Positions 39,075 to 50,258 of a stretch of DNA of 56,504 nucleotides are shown here, one piece after another (the first letter of the stretch is position 1; each line of letters opens with the position of its first letter). The notes beneath the pieces are model-generated. The model worked only from the letters and a program-made list of their open reading frames with translations, searched no databases and was not told the DNA's origin. The stretch spans positions 1 to 56,504 of the forward strand of contig BAXO01000028.1 in NCBI GenBank assembly GCA_001310555.1, given 5' to 3'. The DNA is from Bacillus sp. JCM 19058. GTDB lineage: Bacteria; Bacillota; Bacilli; Bacillales_H; Bacillaceae_D. The position numbers were made by a program, and so were the translations under genes.

Positions 39075-39636
39075 ATGAATCAAAAATTAATTAGAAAAAT
39101 AAATAATTTGGAGAATATAGATCGAGTTCCTGCCGAAGAGTTGTTTCAGTTTTTATCGCTTAACAAAGGGGATAAATTATTAGATCTTGGTGCAGGCGCG
39201 GGTTATATAAGTCTTCCAGTTGCTAAGTATGTCGATGAAGTGACTGCACTTGATTATGATGGAGATATTTTAAAGTATTTGGAAACAAAAGCTTTGGAAA
39301 ATGGAATTGCCAATATTAATACGCTTGTATCAGATTTCAAAGATATACAACTAGGCAACGAAAAAGTTGATAAAGCTGTTGCTGCGATATCGCTTCACGA
39401 AGTTCAACCTCTTTCGCTTGTATTAAGCGAAATACACAGGGTCTTAAAAAAAATAAAGGAGTGTTTGTTTGTATTGAATTAGAGAAGTCAGAGTTATCAA
39501 CTGGTCCGAGAGTTTCATCTGAAAAAAAATGAAAGCTGAAATTCTTAATGCTGGCTTTGAGATTGTTGACACTTTATATCCTCAGACCCAGGTGGCTAAT
39601 CAACCAGTTTATATAATTATTGCTCGAAAAAAATGA
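39075..39636 (+). CDS. class I SAM-dependent methyltransferase
   Basis: About 186 residues. Motif I is LLDLGAGAGYISLPVAKYVD, followed by VTALDYDGDILKYLE and the post-motif strands AVAAISLHEVQPLSLVLSEI and HRVLK. The C-terminal part after an indel near 39449 reads NAGFEIVDTLYPQ. The ATG follows AAAGGAG. UbiE/arsenite- or small-molecule-methyltransferase-like; the substrate is not recognisable. It is 69 bp upstream of a MATE exporter in the same direction, so it may modify the compound that the pump exports. Confidence 0.78.
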
Positions 39637-39704
39637 ATAAAACGTTAAGGAACTAGTTGTACATTCAAATTATCAAATCAGTTATTGTAAAAGGGAGCAT
39701 TAAA

Positions 39705-41078
39705 ATGAGCTCAAAAGAAAAAATGAATTCAAGTGAAAAACTTAGAACTGAAAAACCGTCCAAATTAATAGTAAATTTATCTGTACCAGCAATGGTTGGC
39801 ATATTCGTTATGGCTCTATATAATCTCGTTGATATGTTCTACATTTCACTTGTAGAAGGTGTCGATGCAGTTGCAGGATTGACTGTTTCTTTCCCTGTTA
39901 TGATGATTGTTATGACTTTAGCAAGTGCTATAGGAGTGGGTACGGCTTCAGTAATATCTAGGCGATTAGGGGAAAAGCGATTGGACGAATCTAATAAAAT
40001 TTTTGGGACTTTTATATTTTTGATTCTACTCATTAGTGTAGTTAGTATACTAATTGGGATGTTTTTATTAGAAGACCTTTTGATTTTATTTGGGGCAACA
40101 GAACATATAATCGGTCATGCTACTGATTATATGTTACCAATCCTTTTGGGTTTCATTTTCGTTAGTTTTTCCATGGCAGTAAACAATGTTATACGAGCAG
40201 AGGGAAATGCGAAATTTGCCATGTATGCAACGAGCATCCCTGCAATCATTAACATTATGATTGATCCTATCCTTATATTCGATTTTGGTTTTGGGTTAGG
40301 CGTTATGGGAGCAGGTATAGCAACCGTAATTTCACAAGCGATAATGAGTATAATCATTTTGATCTATTATTATAAAGGTTATAGCTCTCTTACAATTTAT
40401 CTTCAAAATATAAAAATGAGGATTTCTACTATAAAAGAGATTGTAGCTATAGGATTTCCAACTTTTATGCACGCTGCATCATTTAGTATAATAGCGATTG
40501 TGATTAATACGATGTTGCTTCAATATGGAGGAGATATGTATTTGGCAGCTTTTGGTGTCGTCCAACGTGTCATTGCCTTTGCTGTCATACCTATTAATGG
40601 GGTCATGCAGGGAATGTTACCCATTGTAGGGTACAACTATGGTGCAGAACTATATGAGAGAATGAGAAAGACTATATGGTTATCACTAGGATATGTTGTA
40701 ATTACCTCAGTTGTAGTAGTTCTTCTCGTTCAATTATTCCTGAGTATGCCATGAGTATTTTCACAAGTGATCCAGAATTTATAGAAATAGGATCAAATGC
40801 AATGAAAATCATTTTTTTCTCTTTATTTTGTTGTTGGCGTACAAATTATTGCTGGAGGTATTTATCAGGCTTTAGGGAAACCTAAACAAGCTTTAATTCT
40901 TTCTTTTTCCAGACAAGTAATTTTCTTGGTGCCGTTAGTGATCATTTTACCTATTTATTTCGGTGTGTACGGGGTGTTTCTTGCATTCCCTATCTCTGAT
41001 TTATTATCATTTATTTTGGCAAGTTTTATGCTTTATCGGGATAAAGAGACTATTTTAATAAAAGGAAAAGACGAATAA
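39705..41078 (+). CDS. MATE-family multidrug efflux transporter
   Basis: About 455 residues, twelve hydrophobic segments. The N-terminus SKLIVNLSVPAMVGIFVMAL then YNLVDMFYISLVEG, plus GVGTASVISRRLGEKRLDES and the half-repeat GFPTFMHAASFSIIAIVINT are typical of the DinF/NorM-like Firmicute branch (MepA type). ATG 39705 follows AAAAGGGAG. Indels near 40735 and 40815 split the last third. Such proteins expel cationic drugs by sodium or proton antiport. The gene is A/T rich like the following Rrf2 and DsbA-like genes. Confidence 0.88.
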
Positions 41079-41120
41079 AGAATACATTCAAAAAAAATTG
41101 CCTGAGGGCTTTCAATTGTT

Positions 41121-41140
41121 TATTATAGATATTATGGATA
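41121..41140. promoter_or_regulatory. Rrf2-type operator before Rrf2 gene 2
   Basis: TATTATAGATATTATGGATA, the fullest form of the motif, 40 bp before the Rrf2 start. Confidence 0.6.
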
Positions 41141-41179
41141 GTTTTAAATATGAATAATACAATAAATGGGGTTGGAAGC

Positions 41180-41674
41180 ATGCAATTTGCGAAAAGTACT
41201 GATTATGCACTACATGCCTTAGTTCATTTGGCTAATTCAGAACGCGAATACAATATAGGCATTAAAGAATTATCCAATATGCTAGATGTATCGGAGAGTT
41301 ATTTGTCAAAAATTATGACTAAGTTACGGAAAGATGGGATTGTAAGAGCTGTCCCTGGTGTAAAAGGCGGATATGAACTATCACGTTCAGCTAGTCATAT
41401 CACATTTTTTAGATGTTATTTTGTCTACTGAAGGTAGACAACAAATGTTTAATTGTTCTAATTCAGATTCTAGACAACATACGTTATTGACAGATGAAAG
41501 CAATGGCAAATTAGTGGATCAAGAAGAAAATCAAGGTATTTGTAGAATTAAAGAGGTTATGGATAATGCTGAAAGTGCCTTACATCATTTTTTTTAAAAA
41601 AGCATTCCATACAATCTATTTTAGATAAGTCTAATAAAGACTGTAAAAATTATTTGCAAAAAGAAAGAGACTGA
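41180..41674 (+). CDS. Rrf2-family regulator 2
   Basis: About 163 residues, a paralogue of the gene at 36111: MQFAKSTDYALHALVHLANS, GIKELSNMLDVSESYLSKIM and KDGIVRAVPGVKGGYELSRS. Two Cys are again present (FNCSNSDS and GICRIKEVM). Indels near 41410 and 41595 split it. The paralogues flank the second MFS and the methyltransferase-MATE block. The shared motif before both genes and before their neighbours suggests a common or cross-talking regulon. Confidence 0.85.
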
Positions 41675-41758
41675 TTTTTTTTGCTCTTAGAACGAGTGGG
41701 AGAATGTTTTTATTTACATTTCATTCTCTTGCCAATGTTGATACTGCTTTAATTTCAT

Positions 41759-41780
41759 TTATAGATATTATAGATATTTT
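41759..41780. promoter_or_regulatory. Rrf2-type operator before the DsbA-like gene
   Basis: TTATAGATATTATAGATATT, about 95 bp before the DsbA-like start and overlapping its probable promoter. Confidence 0.55.
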
Positions 41781-41873
41781 AGGTATTTAAAGGATGTGAT
41801 TAATTAAAATCTCATTTTCTGTTGATGTATGAAACATAAAAGAATATAAATCAAAATATTTGGAGGTATAGAG

Positions 41874-42580
41874 ATGAAAATAGAAGTTTGGACTGATTTT
41901 GGCTGTCCGTTTTGTATAATAGGTAAAAGAAAACTCGAAAATGCACTTTTGAAATTTCCAATGAAGGATAAGGTTGAAATCGTGTATCGAAGTTTTCAAC
42001 TCGATCCTAATGCAAGAAGCAGAACAGTTAGTGTCGAGCAACTTGCTCTGGAAAAGGGAATGAGTGTTGAACAAATGAAAGCCAAACAAGTGCAAGTAGC
42101 TAAAATGATTAAAAAGGAATCAGGACTAGATGTTAATTATGATAAAATTGTTATTTCTAATACATTTGATGCCCATCGTTTAATACACCATGCTGACACA
42201 ATAGGAAGAGAAATGAATTAGTAGAAAAGCTTTTTTATGCTTATCTTTCACAACGCAAGAATATTGCCGATCAAAAAGTGCTTGTCAGTTTAGGAGAAGA
42301 AGTAGGATTGGATGAGAACAGTATTGTGAAAATGCTAAATTCTAATGATTTTAAAGATGAGATTAAATTAGATGTAGATAAGGCTAGAACTTTGAATATT
42401 ACTAGCTTACCAGCCTTTGTTTTTAATAACAAATATACCATTTCTGGTGCTCAACCTGAAGAAGTGTTTTTAAATGCGCTTAATTCAATTATGGAAGAAG
42501 AAAGGAAGTCCAACGAAACTAAAAAAAGTAGCTCTATATTAGATAATAATAGTTGCAATGAGGAGTCTTGTTATTTTTAA
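41874..42580 (+). CDS. DsbA-family FrnE-like oxidoreductase
   Basis: About 235 residues. It begins MKIEVWTDFGCPFCIIGKRK, with the CPFC active site on the first strand, and continues VYRSFQLDPNAR and FDAHRLIHHADTIGREM. After one indel near 42220 comes ITSLPAFVFNNKYTISGAQP, which holds the cis-Pro loop. FrnE-type proteins are cytosolic thiol-disulfide isomerases tied to polyketide or oxidative chemistry. There is no signal peptide. The tail carries two more Cys (SCNEESCYF). It follows an Rrf2-type operator, which fits a response to thiol stress. AAATATTTGGAGG precedes the ATG. Confidence 0.85.
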
Positions 42581-42670
42581 CAGGGTCTGTCATACATTTT
42601 GTGTAAACTCGTCTACCCTAAGACAGGTATTTCTCAATCCGTTCCGGAAAATAAACGGATTCATTAATAA
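42581..42670. mobile_element. possible IS256-type insertion sequence end remnant
   Basis: GGGTCTGTCATACATTTTGT and GTAAACTCGTCTACC resemble the terminal region of IS256-family elements (GTCAA/GTCAT..ACA with TTTTGTGT), but only one end is present and there is no transposase. It marks the right edge of the cargo. The family assignment is from memory and weak. Confidence 0.3.
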
Positions 42671-42679
42671 GATGAAGCA

Positions 42680-42728
42680 ACATCACCACTTATTCTACAT
42701 TAAAGCAGGGAAGTGGTGATGTTTTTTA
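42680..42728. terminator. terminator between cargo and conjugation module
   Basis: Perfect 12-bp arms ACATCACCACTT and AAGTGGTGATGT with T residues after the right arm. It probably stops rightward transcripts from the cargo before the convergent conjugation operon. Confidence 0.7.
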
Positions 42729-42743
42729 TATAAAACATTGTTC

Positions 42744-43657
42744 TCATTCTATAATCATCCAGTTGGTATCCTTCTCTAATATGAGTTCATATTGTGAAAG
42801 CTGTGTGGCTTTTGTCGTCTCATCCAAATATTTCACAGTGACCCATACCTTAATCTGATTATCTTGTTCTTGAAAGATGTGATTAACAAGTTCAGAAAAC
42901 GTATAGTCTTTTTCAATGGCTGGTAAGGCATTGTTCTTTACATAATAAGCAAGTTCTTGTTCTGTGGCAGTAGGATAAGAAGCAAAGAAGGTTTCTAAAA
43001 ATAGAGTGACTTCTTCTGCTGTTTCTGATTCTACCGTTCCATTACTTTCAACTTGTTCTGGAATAAAATCAGACTTTTCCGGTCGGCTCCATAGTGTAGG
43101 ATTTTGAGTAATAACCAGATTTCCTTGTTCATCTTGATGTAGCGCAATGCGATAAGTCGAACGTGTCAACGTACTCTCTTTTTCCTCTGTAATCTTTTGC
43201 TGTACGGAGTAAACGACCGAAAAGGTATTTTCCTTTTCTTCTGCTACCGACCAAATGTTTATATCTTGCACACTAGAACTCGTAGGAATATCAGCTCGAA
43301 TCGTATCAGCATTTAAGGCTTGAAGTTCTTCCGTCAGATAATCGTTGAGCTTTTCGGTTCGTTCTTCCAATGCATCTGATTCGTTTTCCCACGTGTAGTA
43401 ATCTTTCACAAAACGCTGTGTGAAGCTTTCTATGGCGTTCGTGTCGATGATGGTCGTTTCCACAATTTCTGTTTCATGAACTGTATGCTGATCAATGGCG
43501 GTAAAGTTTTTGTATATCCCAAAGGCAAGACTACTAAGAAGCAGTATCCATAAAATAAGCACTGACTTTTTACGTGTACCAACTGTTTTCACTTTTACCT
43601 TTTTTTTCTTTTCTTTGGTGTTTCTTGTTTTTCTTTTTTGCTAAAAGGCAATTGCAT
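42744..43657 (-). CDS. TcpC-like conjugation protein (Tn916 Orf13)
   Basis: About 305 residues. ATG 43657 after AAAGGATGGG starts MQLPFSKKEKQETPKKRKK; an extra A near 43605 breaks the frame. A basic tail is followed by one membrane helix (VLILWILLLSSLAFGIYKNF) and an extracytoplasmic region with two NTF2-like domains (VKDYYTWE and VTLFLETFFASYPTATEQEL). TcpC is a VirB8-like, membrane-anchored component of the Gram-positive conjugation channel. It is the last gene of the leftward operon, as in Tn916, where tet(M) would follow. Confidence 0.83.
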
Positions 43658-43674
43658 ACGATCCCATCCTTTCA

Positions 43675-44694
43675 TTATTGTTTGATACGTCCGGCTCCAA
43701 CAAGGTGTTCTTGCCAGTAAGAAGAAGTTAAATCCGCATAGCCAATCGGATTTCCTGCATGAAACATTTGATTATTCCCAACATATATTCCGTTATGGGT
43801 AATATAATTTGCAGTGTTGTAGGTGGAGTGAAAGAACACCAAATCGCCGGGCTTTGCTTCCGACAAAGGAATCGACTCGGTGGCGTCATATTGTTCCTGT
43901 GCAGTTCGAGGCAAGTTAATCCCAGCTTTTTGATAGACCATTGTGTTAGTCCGCTACAATCAAACGAAGTATTTGGATTGCTACCTCCAAAAACATAAGG
44001 GAAGCCCTCATACTTTAAAGCTTCTTCCATGACTATCTGATAGGTTTCCTCATCAAATGATGGCGGTTCCACAAGATAGGGTTGAAGCAAATCCATATAA
44101 AACATGTTGCCGTATCCATACCGCCAACCGCCGTTTTTTTTCAACTGCGATTGGATTGCTGTAAGTGACTTTGCTACCGCCTGATCGTTCTTTCGCAAAG
44201 CTTTCCGCCAGTTCAAAGGAATAGACTTTTCCTCGTTGAGCAACATAATCAATAAAAGCTCCGCCGTAGTTGTATGCCTGAATGACGGTGGATTCATCGA
44301 CACCTTTTGTCTCTGCTGCACGCAGTAACTCCGCAAAATATTTGGTTCCTTGTTCAATCGAAGCTTCGGTGTCTAAAGAATTGGGCGGCAATCCTAAGGA
44401 TTCACTGGATTGCATGACATCTCTTGCATTGCCACCACTTTCTACCGCAATAATGGCTAATAAAATGGGGACATACTCGGCAATCCCATACTTGCTTGCG
44501 TATTTTTCCACCATCGGCTGATGGGTTAATACATCTTCGGGTAGCGATAGATAACGAATATCAGGATCTATGGAACCAGCTGATCCGCCTTCTTCATCGG
44601 AGATAAATACCACCACAAACATCAATAAGGCTAAAAAGGAAAGCATACCCAAGCCCCCGGCAATCAACATGAATTTCCATTTCATGACGATCAT
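43675..44694 (-). CDS. cwlT: bifunctional lysozyme/NlpC-P60 endopeptidase (CwlT, Tn916 Orf14)
   Basis: About 335 residues. An N-terminal membrane anchor is followed by a slt-like muramidase domain (LLAIIAVESGGNARDVMQSS, catalytic Glu; SIEQGTKYFAELLRAAETKG). The C-terminal NlpC/P60 domain has Cys in TSFDCSGLTQW and His in YITHNGIYVGNNQMFHAGNP. It locally opens peptidoglycan for the mating channel. Indels near 44140 and 43940 split it. The start ATG 44694 overlaps the stop of the upstream membrane gene. Confidence 0.88.
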
Positions 44695-46867
44695 CGGCGG
44701 TTCCTCCTTCCATGACGCAACGGACGTTTACCATATTGTTTTAGACGGGGACGTGGTTGGCTAGGAACCGTTGGCTGTTTGCTTACAAGTCGTTTCGTGT
44801 TATCTTGGGAGCGTGTTGAAGCTAGGGAAGAAGGTTTATTTCGAACTTGTTTCTTTGCCTTATCCGAATCGCTGTAAAGGTGGCGATTGTTCCTTATTGG
44901 CTGGGTTTGCACTGATCCATGTCTCACTTGTGGCTTTTCTAAATGTGCTTGTTTCCTTGGCAGGTTCAGTGGTTGGGATGGTTTCAAAGGTCTTGTATTC
45001 TCCGATGTTTTTGATCTTTGATGAGAATGTGTTTTAGTCGAAACAGTCGCTTGCTTTTGCTTCTTCTCCAATGCTTGCCGCTTTTCTGCAATGGTTTGAC
45101 GATGGATAGCTGTACGTTCCATGTTTGCTTGTTGTCGCTTGTCTTTTGCTTGTGCAATGCCTGTTTTAAAGTCCTGACCCGGTCGTTTCAAGTGCTCTTT
45201 TCCTTGTGTCATGGCATATCTTGCTGTTGTCGGTAAGTCATGGATTTGTTCTTTACGATGTTGGATGTTGCCACGCATCCGATTTTTGGTGTCTAGTACC
45301 TTTCCCGTTATCTGGCCGATTTTTTTTGACTAAGAGAACTTGTACCACCGTTTGGACGCTCATTCTTCGTTTTGGCTGACGATGTAGTCTGTTGTAAGGG
45401 TCGACTAAGAGAGATGGAACCTTTTGCTTTTCCTGATTTTTTTCATCATTGCACCGACGGTAGCCCCAGCAGTTGCGCCTGTAAGTGTTCGACCAATTGA
45501 CCGTTGTAATCTGCGGCTGGTGCGGTGTAAGATTTGGTTTGGTCGGTGCATAACACGACGTCCGACCTGCTGGGTGTCACTGCTTTGTAAACGAAACATA
45601 CTCATGATGTCACCGAGTTTCATGTAAATCCCTGCAAAGGTTACAATTTGCAAAAAGGCAATTAAGAAGAACGGATACGTGGCCGTTAAGGAATAAAGCA
45701 TGGCAGAAATACTAAAGGCAACCGTAATAATCAACGTAATCCCCGCTCGCAACATAATCACATTAAATAGCTTCATAATCGCTTGTTTGGCCATGCCTTC
45801 AAAGCTCGGAATCATAGAGAGCAGAAAGCTAATCGGTAGAAACATCGCAAAAATGATAAATAGAATTTGCGAGAAAATCATGATTCCAGCTAGAAGAAAC
45901 ACGAAAATAGAAATCCCGATATTAAACAGAAATAAAAAAAGAGACCATACCTAAACGTGTGGTCGTCTTCGTAATCGTTAAATTTTTATTGTCATGGTCT
46001 TCAATTTCGGCCTTGACCGCTTCTTCTCGGTCTTTGCCATTGTTCGCATTCGGGCTGATCGAAACTAAGTCATCAACCCTTTCTTCGCCAATCGCTTCTT
46101 TATCCGAATCATCAAACTGCAACAACATCCACGGTTGTTCTACTTGAATGGAAAAGAGATTGTTTCGGATCATATCGACACTATCTTTGCCACGGCTATC
46201 CGAGTGCGGCATAAGAATTTTCGTTCCTAAATCCAGCGCAGCTTCGCTAATATCCGCCGAAAAGTCATTGATCTTCGTGATATAGGTGGGAGCAAAAGCA
46301 ATAAAGGCAGCGGATACAATAAATACGATTAAAAAAAATTTAGGATGGCTCGAATGGCCTTCGTCGTTTCTCGTTTCATTAAACCCGTGTACGCCACATA
46401 AATGCCCATCACTAATATAAACAAAAGTAGAAAACCGACATAAAACCCTTCATTGCTAAAACCTTCGGAAGTGATCCCGGCTAAGGTTTGCATGTTCTGT
46501 CCAATCGCATTCGCTGTATCCGAAATGAAGTCGAGCGAATAGGCTTGTTGCACCAAATACCCGGTCGCATTGGAGAGATATAAATTGATAATCCAAATAA
46601 AGTTAGTGATGGTATAAAACCCGTACATGACCTGTTTGCCAATCCCATCATTCCAGTTCCACGGCAGCCAATCCCAACCTGTATCCACATAAAAATCTAA
46701 CTGGTAATGATCGAGTGGATAAAGAGAATATAAATTATCATCGGATACCGTATCATCCACTAAACCAGCCGCATGCGTGACAGTGAGAAGCGATACAAGC
46801 AATAAAAAATGACCGTACTAGTTAGTACCGCCATGAGTGCTATCTTTTTCCCTTTTTGTTTGTTCAA
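44691..46867 (-). CDS. VirB6-like mobilome membrane protein (Tn916 Orf15, ConG-like)
   Basis: About 720 residues over five frames. The TTG start follows AGAGGGTGATAACC, eight bases after the VirB4 stop. A signal-like N-terminus, an extracytoplasmic region (YVDTGWDWLPWNWNDGIGKQ) and 6-8 membrane helices (MTYLVA-type stretches such as FLLLFILVMGIYVAYTGLM) follow. There is a loop with AEIEDHDNKNLTITKTTTRL, then ILFIIFAMFLPISFLLSMIP. The C-terminal third is hydrophilic, basic and Gln/Arg-rich. This is the CD3337/EF1877-type family, the polytopic channel component of Gram-positive type IV secretion. Indels near 46330, 45935, 45440 and 45325 split the frame. Confidence 0.82.
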
Positions 46868-46872
46868 GGTTA

Positions 46873-49322
46873 TCACCCTCTTTCTATAACAGGTGGTCTC
46901 GTGTCAAAGGCGTCAAATAAATCTTCAAACACAGGGTGGACTTGAATAATTCCGACCCGTCCATACAAATCTTGCATGAGGCATTGTCCATTTTCCAATT
47001 CTCGCAAGCGTCTCTGATTCGCTTCATCTTCAGAATCGACGCCAAAAAAATTGTAAGGTTTTCTTGATTTCGTTGATGTCCCTAGAACGAAAAGCAAATT
47101 TTAGCCCAATGTTATTTTTCAATTTTTCGTCGGTTAAATCTGCCGCATTTTGCGTTACGAAATACACCCCAGCATTCATGGCACGTCCTGCACGTACCAG
47201 CTTGTTAGATAATGTTTTACCTTGTGATACTTGCAGGAAGCTCCATGCTTCGTCTAAATCGACAATCTTAAAGATACTGCGGTCAGAATGGATAAAGTCT
47301 AAGGCAAAGGTAGAAATAATAATTAACATGGCAACACTTAATAGCTCCATGGTGGTGTATTCTTCAAAACTAGTTTCAGCGTCAGGTAGCACCAAATCGG
47401 CCACTTGAATAATATTTAACTGCTTTTCTAAGCTGATCGAGTTTTGTACGGTTCCATCTGAAAAGAGAAGATGTGCAAAGTCATAGTCGGTAAAACTTTC
47501 GATATGGTCTGCGATCGTGGCAGCTAAAGGGTTCGGATCACTTCGTAATTCATGAATGACGAGGAGTAAGCCCTGTTCTTCCTGTTGGCTGACGGCTCGT
47601 ATCGCTTTTCGTAAAATAGGAAACTTTTCCCCGTCCCGACTGGATATGCCCGTCAAAAAGGTAAGAATATCTATCGCCAGACTTTCCGAATCCTTTTTGT
47701 TTTTCATAATCACATAGGGATCGAGCAAACCTTTATTGGCTTCGTCACTGGATAGATTAACGATATTAATTTCCTCTGCAATATCGGGTAAGGCTTTTTT
47801 TCCAACCGCCACGTTCCGACTTCGGGTCAACGACAAGCGCTTGACCGCCATAAAGCACCGCATAATAGACAAGTAGATTATTGGAGAAGGATTTCCCACC
47901 GCCAAGCGATCCTAAAAAGGCAGAAGCTAAAGCATTGGTGACGGAACCTTTCACACCTTGACTGGCTAGGCTCGGATTCAAATACACATTTCTTCCGGTG
48001 TCCAAATTGTAGCCGAAATAAATACCCTCGTTTTCTCCCAGCATTTGTGTTGCGCCAAATCCAAGTCCTGCAAGAAAGTCAGACGTGACATACTGGATAT
48101 AGTCATTCATATAGCGTTTGCTGGCAGGAATAAATTCACTATGCAAGCCCAACATATCTCCGAATGGACGGATGAGCTTCACATTTAAGTCATCGTAAAA
48201 ATCTTTCACCTCATTACACCGTTGCTTTAACTCATCGAGGTTAGAAGCAGATACCCGAACCACATAGCTTAACTTATACATGGATTCTTTCGTTTGATCG
48301 AGCACATCTTCTAATTCGTTCACCTGTTCTAAAGCTTCCAGCACATTGTTTCCGGTTTCGTTATCCGATTCCAATGCATGATTGTCTAGGTCTTTTAGCT
48401 CTTTCTTTTTGTTCCGCACCGTTGCCAGTGCTTTTTTATTGGTGACAATCTCGACATGCATAGAGGTGTCCATCGGGAAATCAAATTGTTGTTGTTGATA
48501 ATAAAAGATTTCGTCTGACGGAAACTCCAAATCGCCAACAATTGAATTGATCGTAAAGTAAGCGGCATAGGTCGTTTGGTCATCCTGTTCCAGCTTGATA
48601 TAGCGCTGGCTTTCAGTAATCAGGCAACGGGTTGGCTTGATAAAGTCATATTGTTTCACCCATGTTTCCGTTTCTCCCTTTTCATAGGAGAGGGGATAGT
48701 TGTAATCTTCAAAAGCAATGCCCGTCTGTCCATGAAGGTGTTCGATAAGATAGCCCATATCATCTTTGGTTAAGGCTCGTACCTTAAAGCGCCGCATGAT
48801 TTTGTTCTGCAATAGCTGTTCCATTTTAAGAAAGCGAGCTACTTCACTATGTGGCATAGAAACAAAATCCCCCATCAAGTGATGATTCACGTCACGCACA
48901 AAAGTAGAAAGAGTAGTTTTTATAGATGTTCCCATCGACTTGATACTGACTTCTTCTTCATTCAATAAAAGTTTAAAACCGATGAAAAAGCGATAATCGA
49001 CTTGATGTTCACCAATCATGGAAACAAGCGCTTCGGTTTGATCATCGATTCGGTTATAAGCTGCTTCTTGTAATCTTCCTGTGACTAGCTCCTTACTATT
49101 TTCCTGTACCGAGCGGATACTGCTTTCGGTACTCATTTGTAGGGCGTGAATCTTCCCATCTTGATTTTGTGCGATGAGTTGGCGGAAATGTTCATGCACC
49201 TGTATTTTTTCATCCTCCGATAAAAACGAATAATTATAAGGAAGCAGTTCATAGTAAGCAAAACATTCCCCGTCACGGTTAAAGACAAGGTTGTTCTCGA
49301 TATACTTAATCGGATAGCGCAT
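46873..49322 (-). CDS. VirB4-family conjugation ATPase (Tn916 Orf16, ConE)
   Basis: About 815 residues starting MRYPIKYIENNLVFNRDGEC. ATG 49322 is chosen because AAGGAG lies eight bases upstream; GTG 49331 is too close to it. The C-terminal ATPase has Walker A GSLGGGKSFSNNLL and Walker B KIVDLDEAWSFL, then GRAMNAGVYFVTQNAADLTD. It powers the mating channel. Indels near 47800 and 47045 split it. The start overlaps the end of the TcpE gene by about 17 bases. Confidence 0.92.
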
Positions 49323-49698
49323 GCGCTTCACTCCTTACTGCGGTGATATTCTCATGAACCGTTTGTTTTTGAAGCTTGACAGCTTTTCCCGCATACGTTA
49401 CTTTGGGACGGATAAAATAGGTCAATACCGATTTAAGAAAACCATATGGCTTTTTGCATCAAAGCTTTTTTTTACTCATAAACCATGTCAACGCTACTGG
49501 AACCCCGACATATTTTAATAGCGCACCGTCTATCAAAGAGAGAGGAGGGAGATTTCCGAGTAACATTACCGCCAAAAGAGAGAGCACAAACCACGTCATT
49601 TGATTAAAGGTGACGGGAAAAGGCAGGCGAAAGTCATTAATCGCATAAATCACTTTTTCCACTGACCAAATTCGAGTGTAGCTTTTTAATTTCTTCAC
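49306..49698 (-). CDS. TcpE-family conjugation membrane protein (Tn916 Orf17)
   Basis: About 130 residues with two close membrane helices: MTWFVLSLLAVMLLGNLPPL and DGALLKYVGVPVALTWFMSK. The N-terminal KSYTRIWSVEKVIYAINDFR is the TcpE signature. An extra base in the T-run near 49467 hides the C-terminus, which reads KLQKQTVHENITAVRSEAHA and stops inside virB4. TcpE is an essential channel component in related conjugation systems. Confidence 0.82.
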
Positions 49699-49718
49699 AT
49701 TTCATCTTCCTTTCCAAA

Positions 49719-49752
49719 AGAAAAAGCAGCCTGTCCTAAAACAAGCTGCTTT
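49719..49752 (-). terminator. hairpin between ardA and tcpE
   Basis: AAAGCAGC / GCTGCTTT stem with a 17-base loop and flanking A/T-runs. It may act as a partial terminator that lowers expression of the downstream conjugation genes. Confidence 0.55.
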
Positions 49753-49757
49753 ACCAT

Positions 49758-50258
49758 TTATTGAGCGTATTCAAATACCCCATGTGACGTAACAAGAAAG
49801 CTGCCATTGATTTCAAGATCACGCCCAAAGGCTTCATAATCAATATAGTTTTGTAAATTGGCAGGCACTTCTCCCAACATACCTGTTTCCTCTACTAAAT
49901 ATCTCGCTACATCTTCCATTGTGTCACAGTCGGGATAACAAATAATATCGTCTTTATTTTCCAGTAATTCTTCTAAACTATTAAACCAGTAGCCTTGTAC
50001 TTCCGAGAGTGCGTCATACAAGGGGGAGCCTTCTAATTCTTCTACCATCGCACACAAGCGATTGATTTCTGCGATAGACGTGTATTCACTTATTTCAAAG
50101 GGAAGTTCAAAATCATGCACCGCATATTCTTCATATTCTCCATTCAAGCCAATGCGTTCTTTCACGTCTTCCATGTCAATCGGTGGTGTAAACCAAGCAC
50201 CAACAAGTTCACCCTCATTATACTTGCCGAGATTCGCTATATAGACTTGCATGTCCAT
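49758..50258 (-). CDS. ardA: ArdA antirestriction protein (Tn916 Orf18)
   Basis: 166 residues, intact and strongly acidic. It starts MDMQVYIANLGKYNEGELVG, continues AWFTPPIDMEDVKERIGLNG and EYEEYAVHDFELPFEISEYT, and ends FLVTSHGVFEYAQ. ArdA mimics B-form DNA and blocks type I restriction enzymes, protecting the element on entry to a new host. Its place between TcpD and TcpE matches Tn916 orf18. The start could also be at the third codon. Confidence 0.93.
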   Translation of the reverse strand: MDMQVYIANLGKYNEGELVGAWFTPPIDMEDVKERIGLNGEYEEYAVHDFELPFEISEYTSIAEINRLCAMVEELEGSPLYDALSEVQGYWFNSLEELLENKDDIICYPDCDTMEDVARYLVEETGMLGEVPANLQNYIDYEAFGRDLEINGSFLVTSHGVFEYAQ

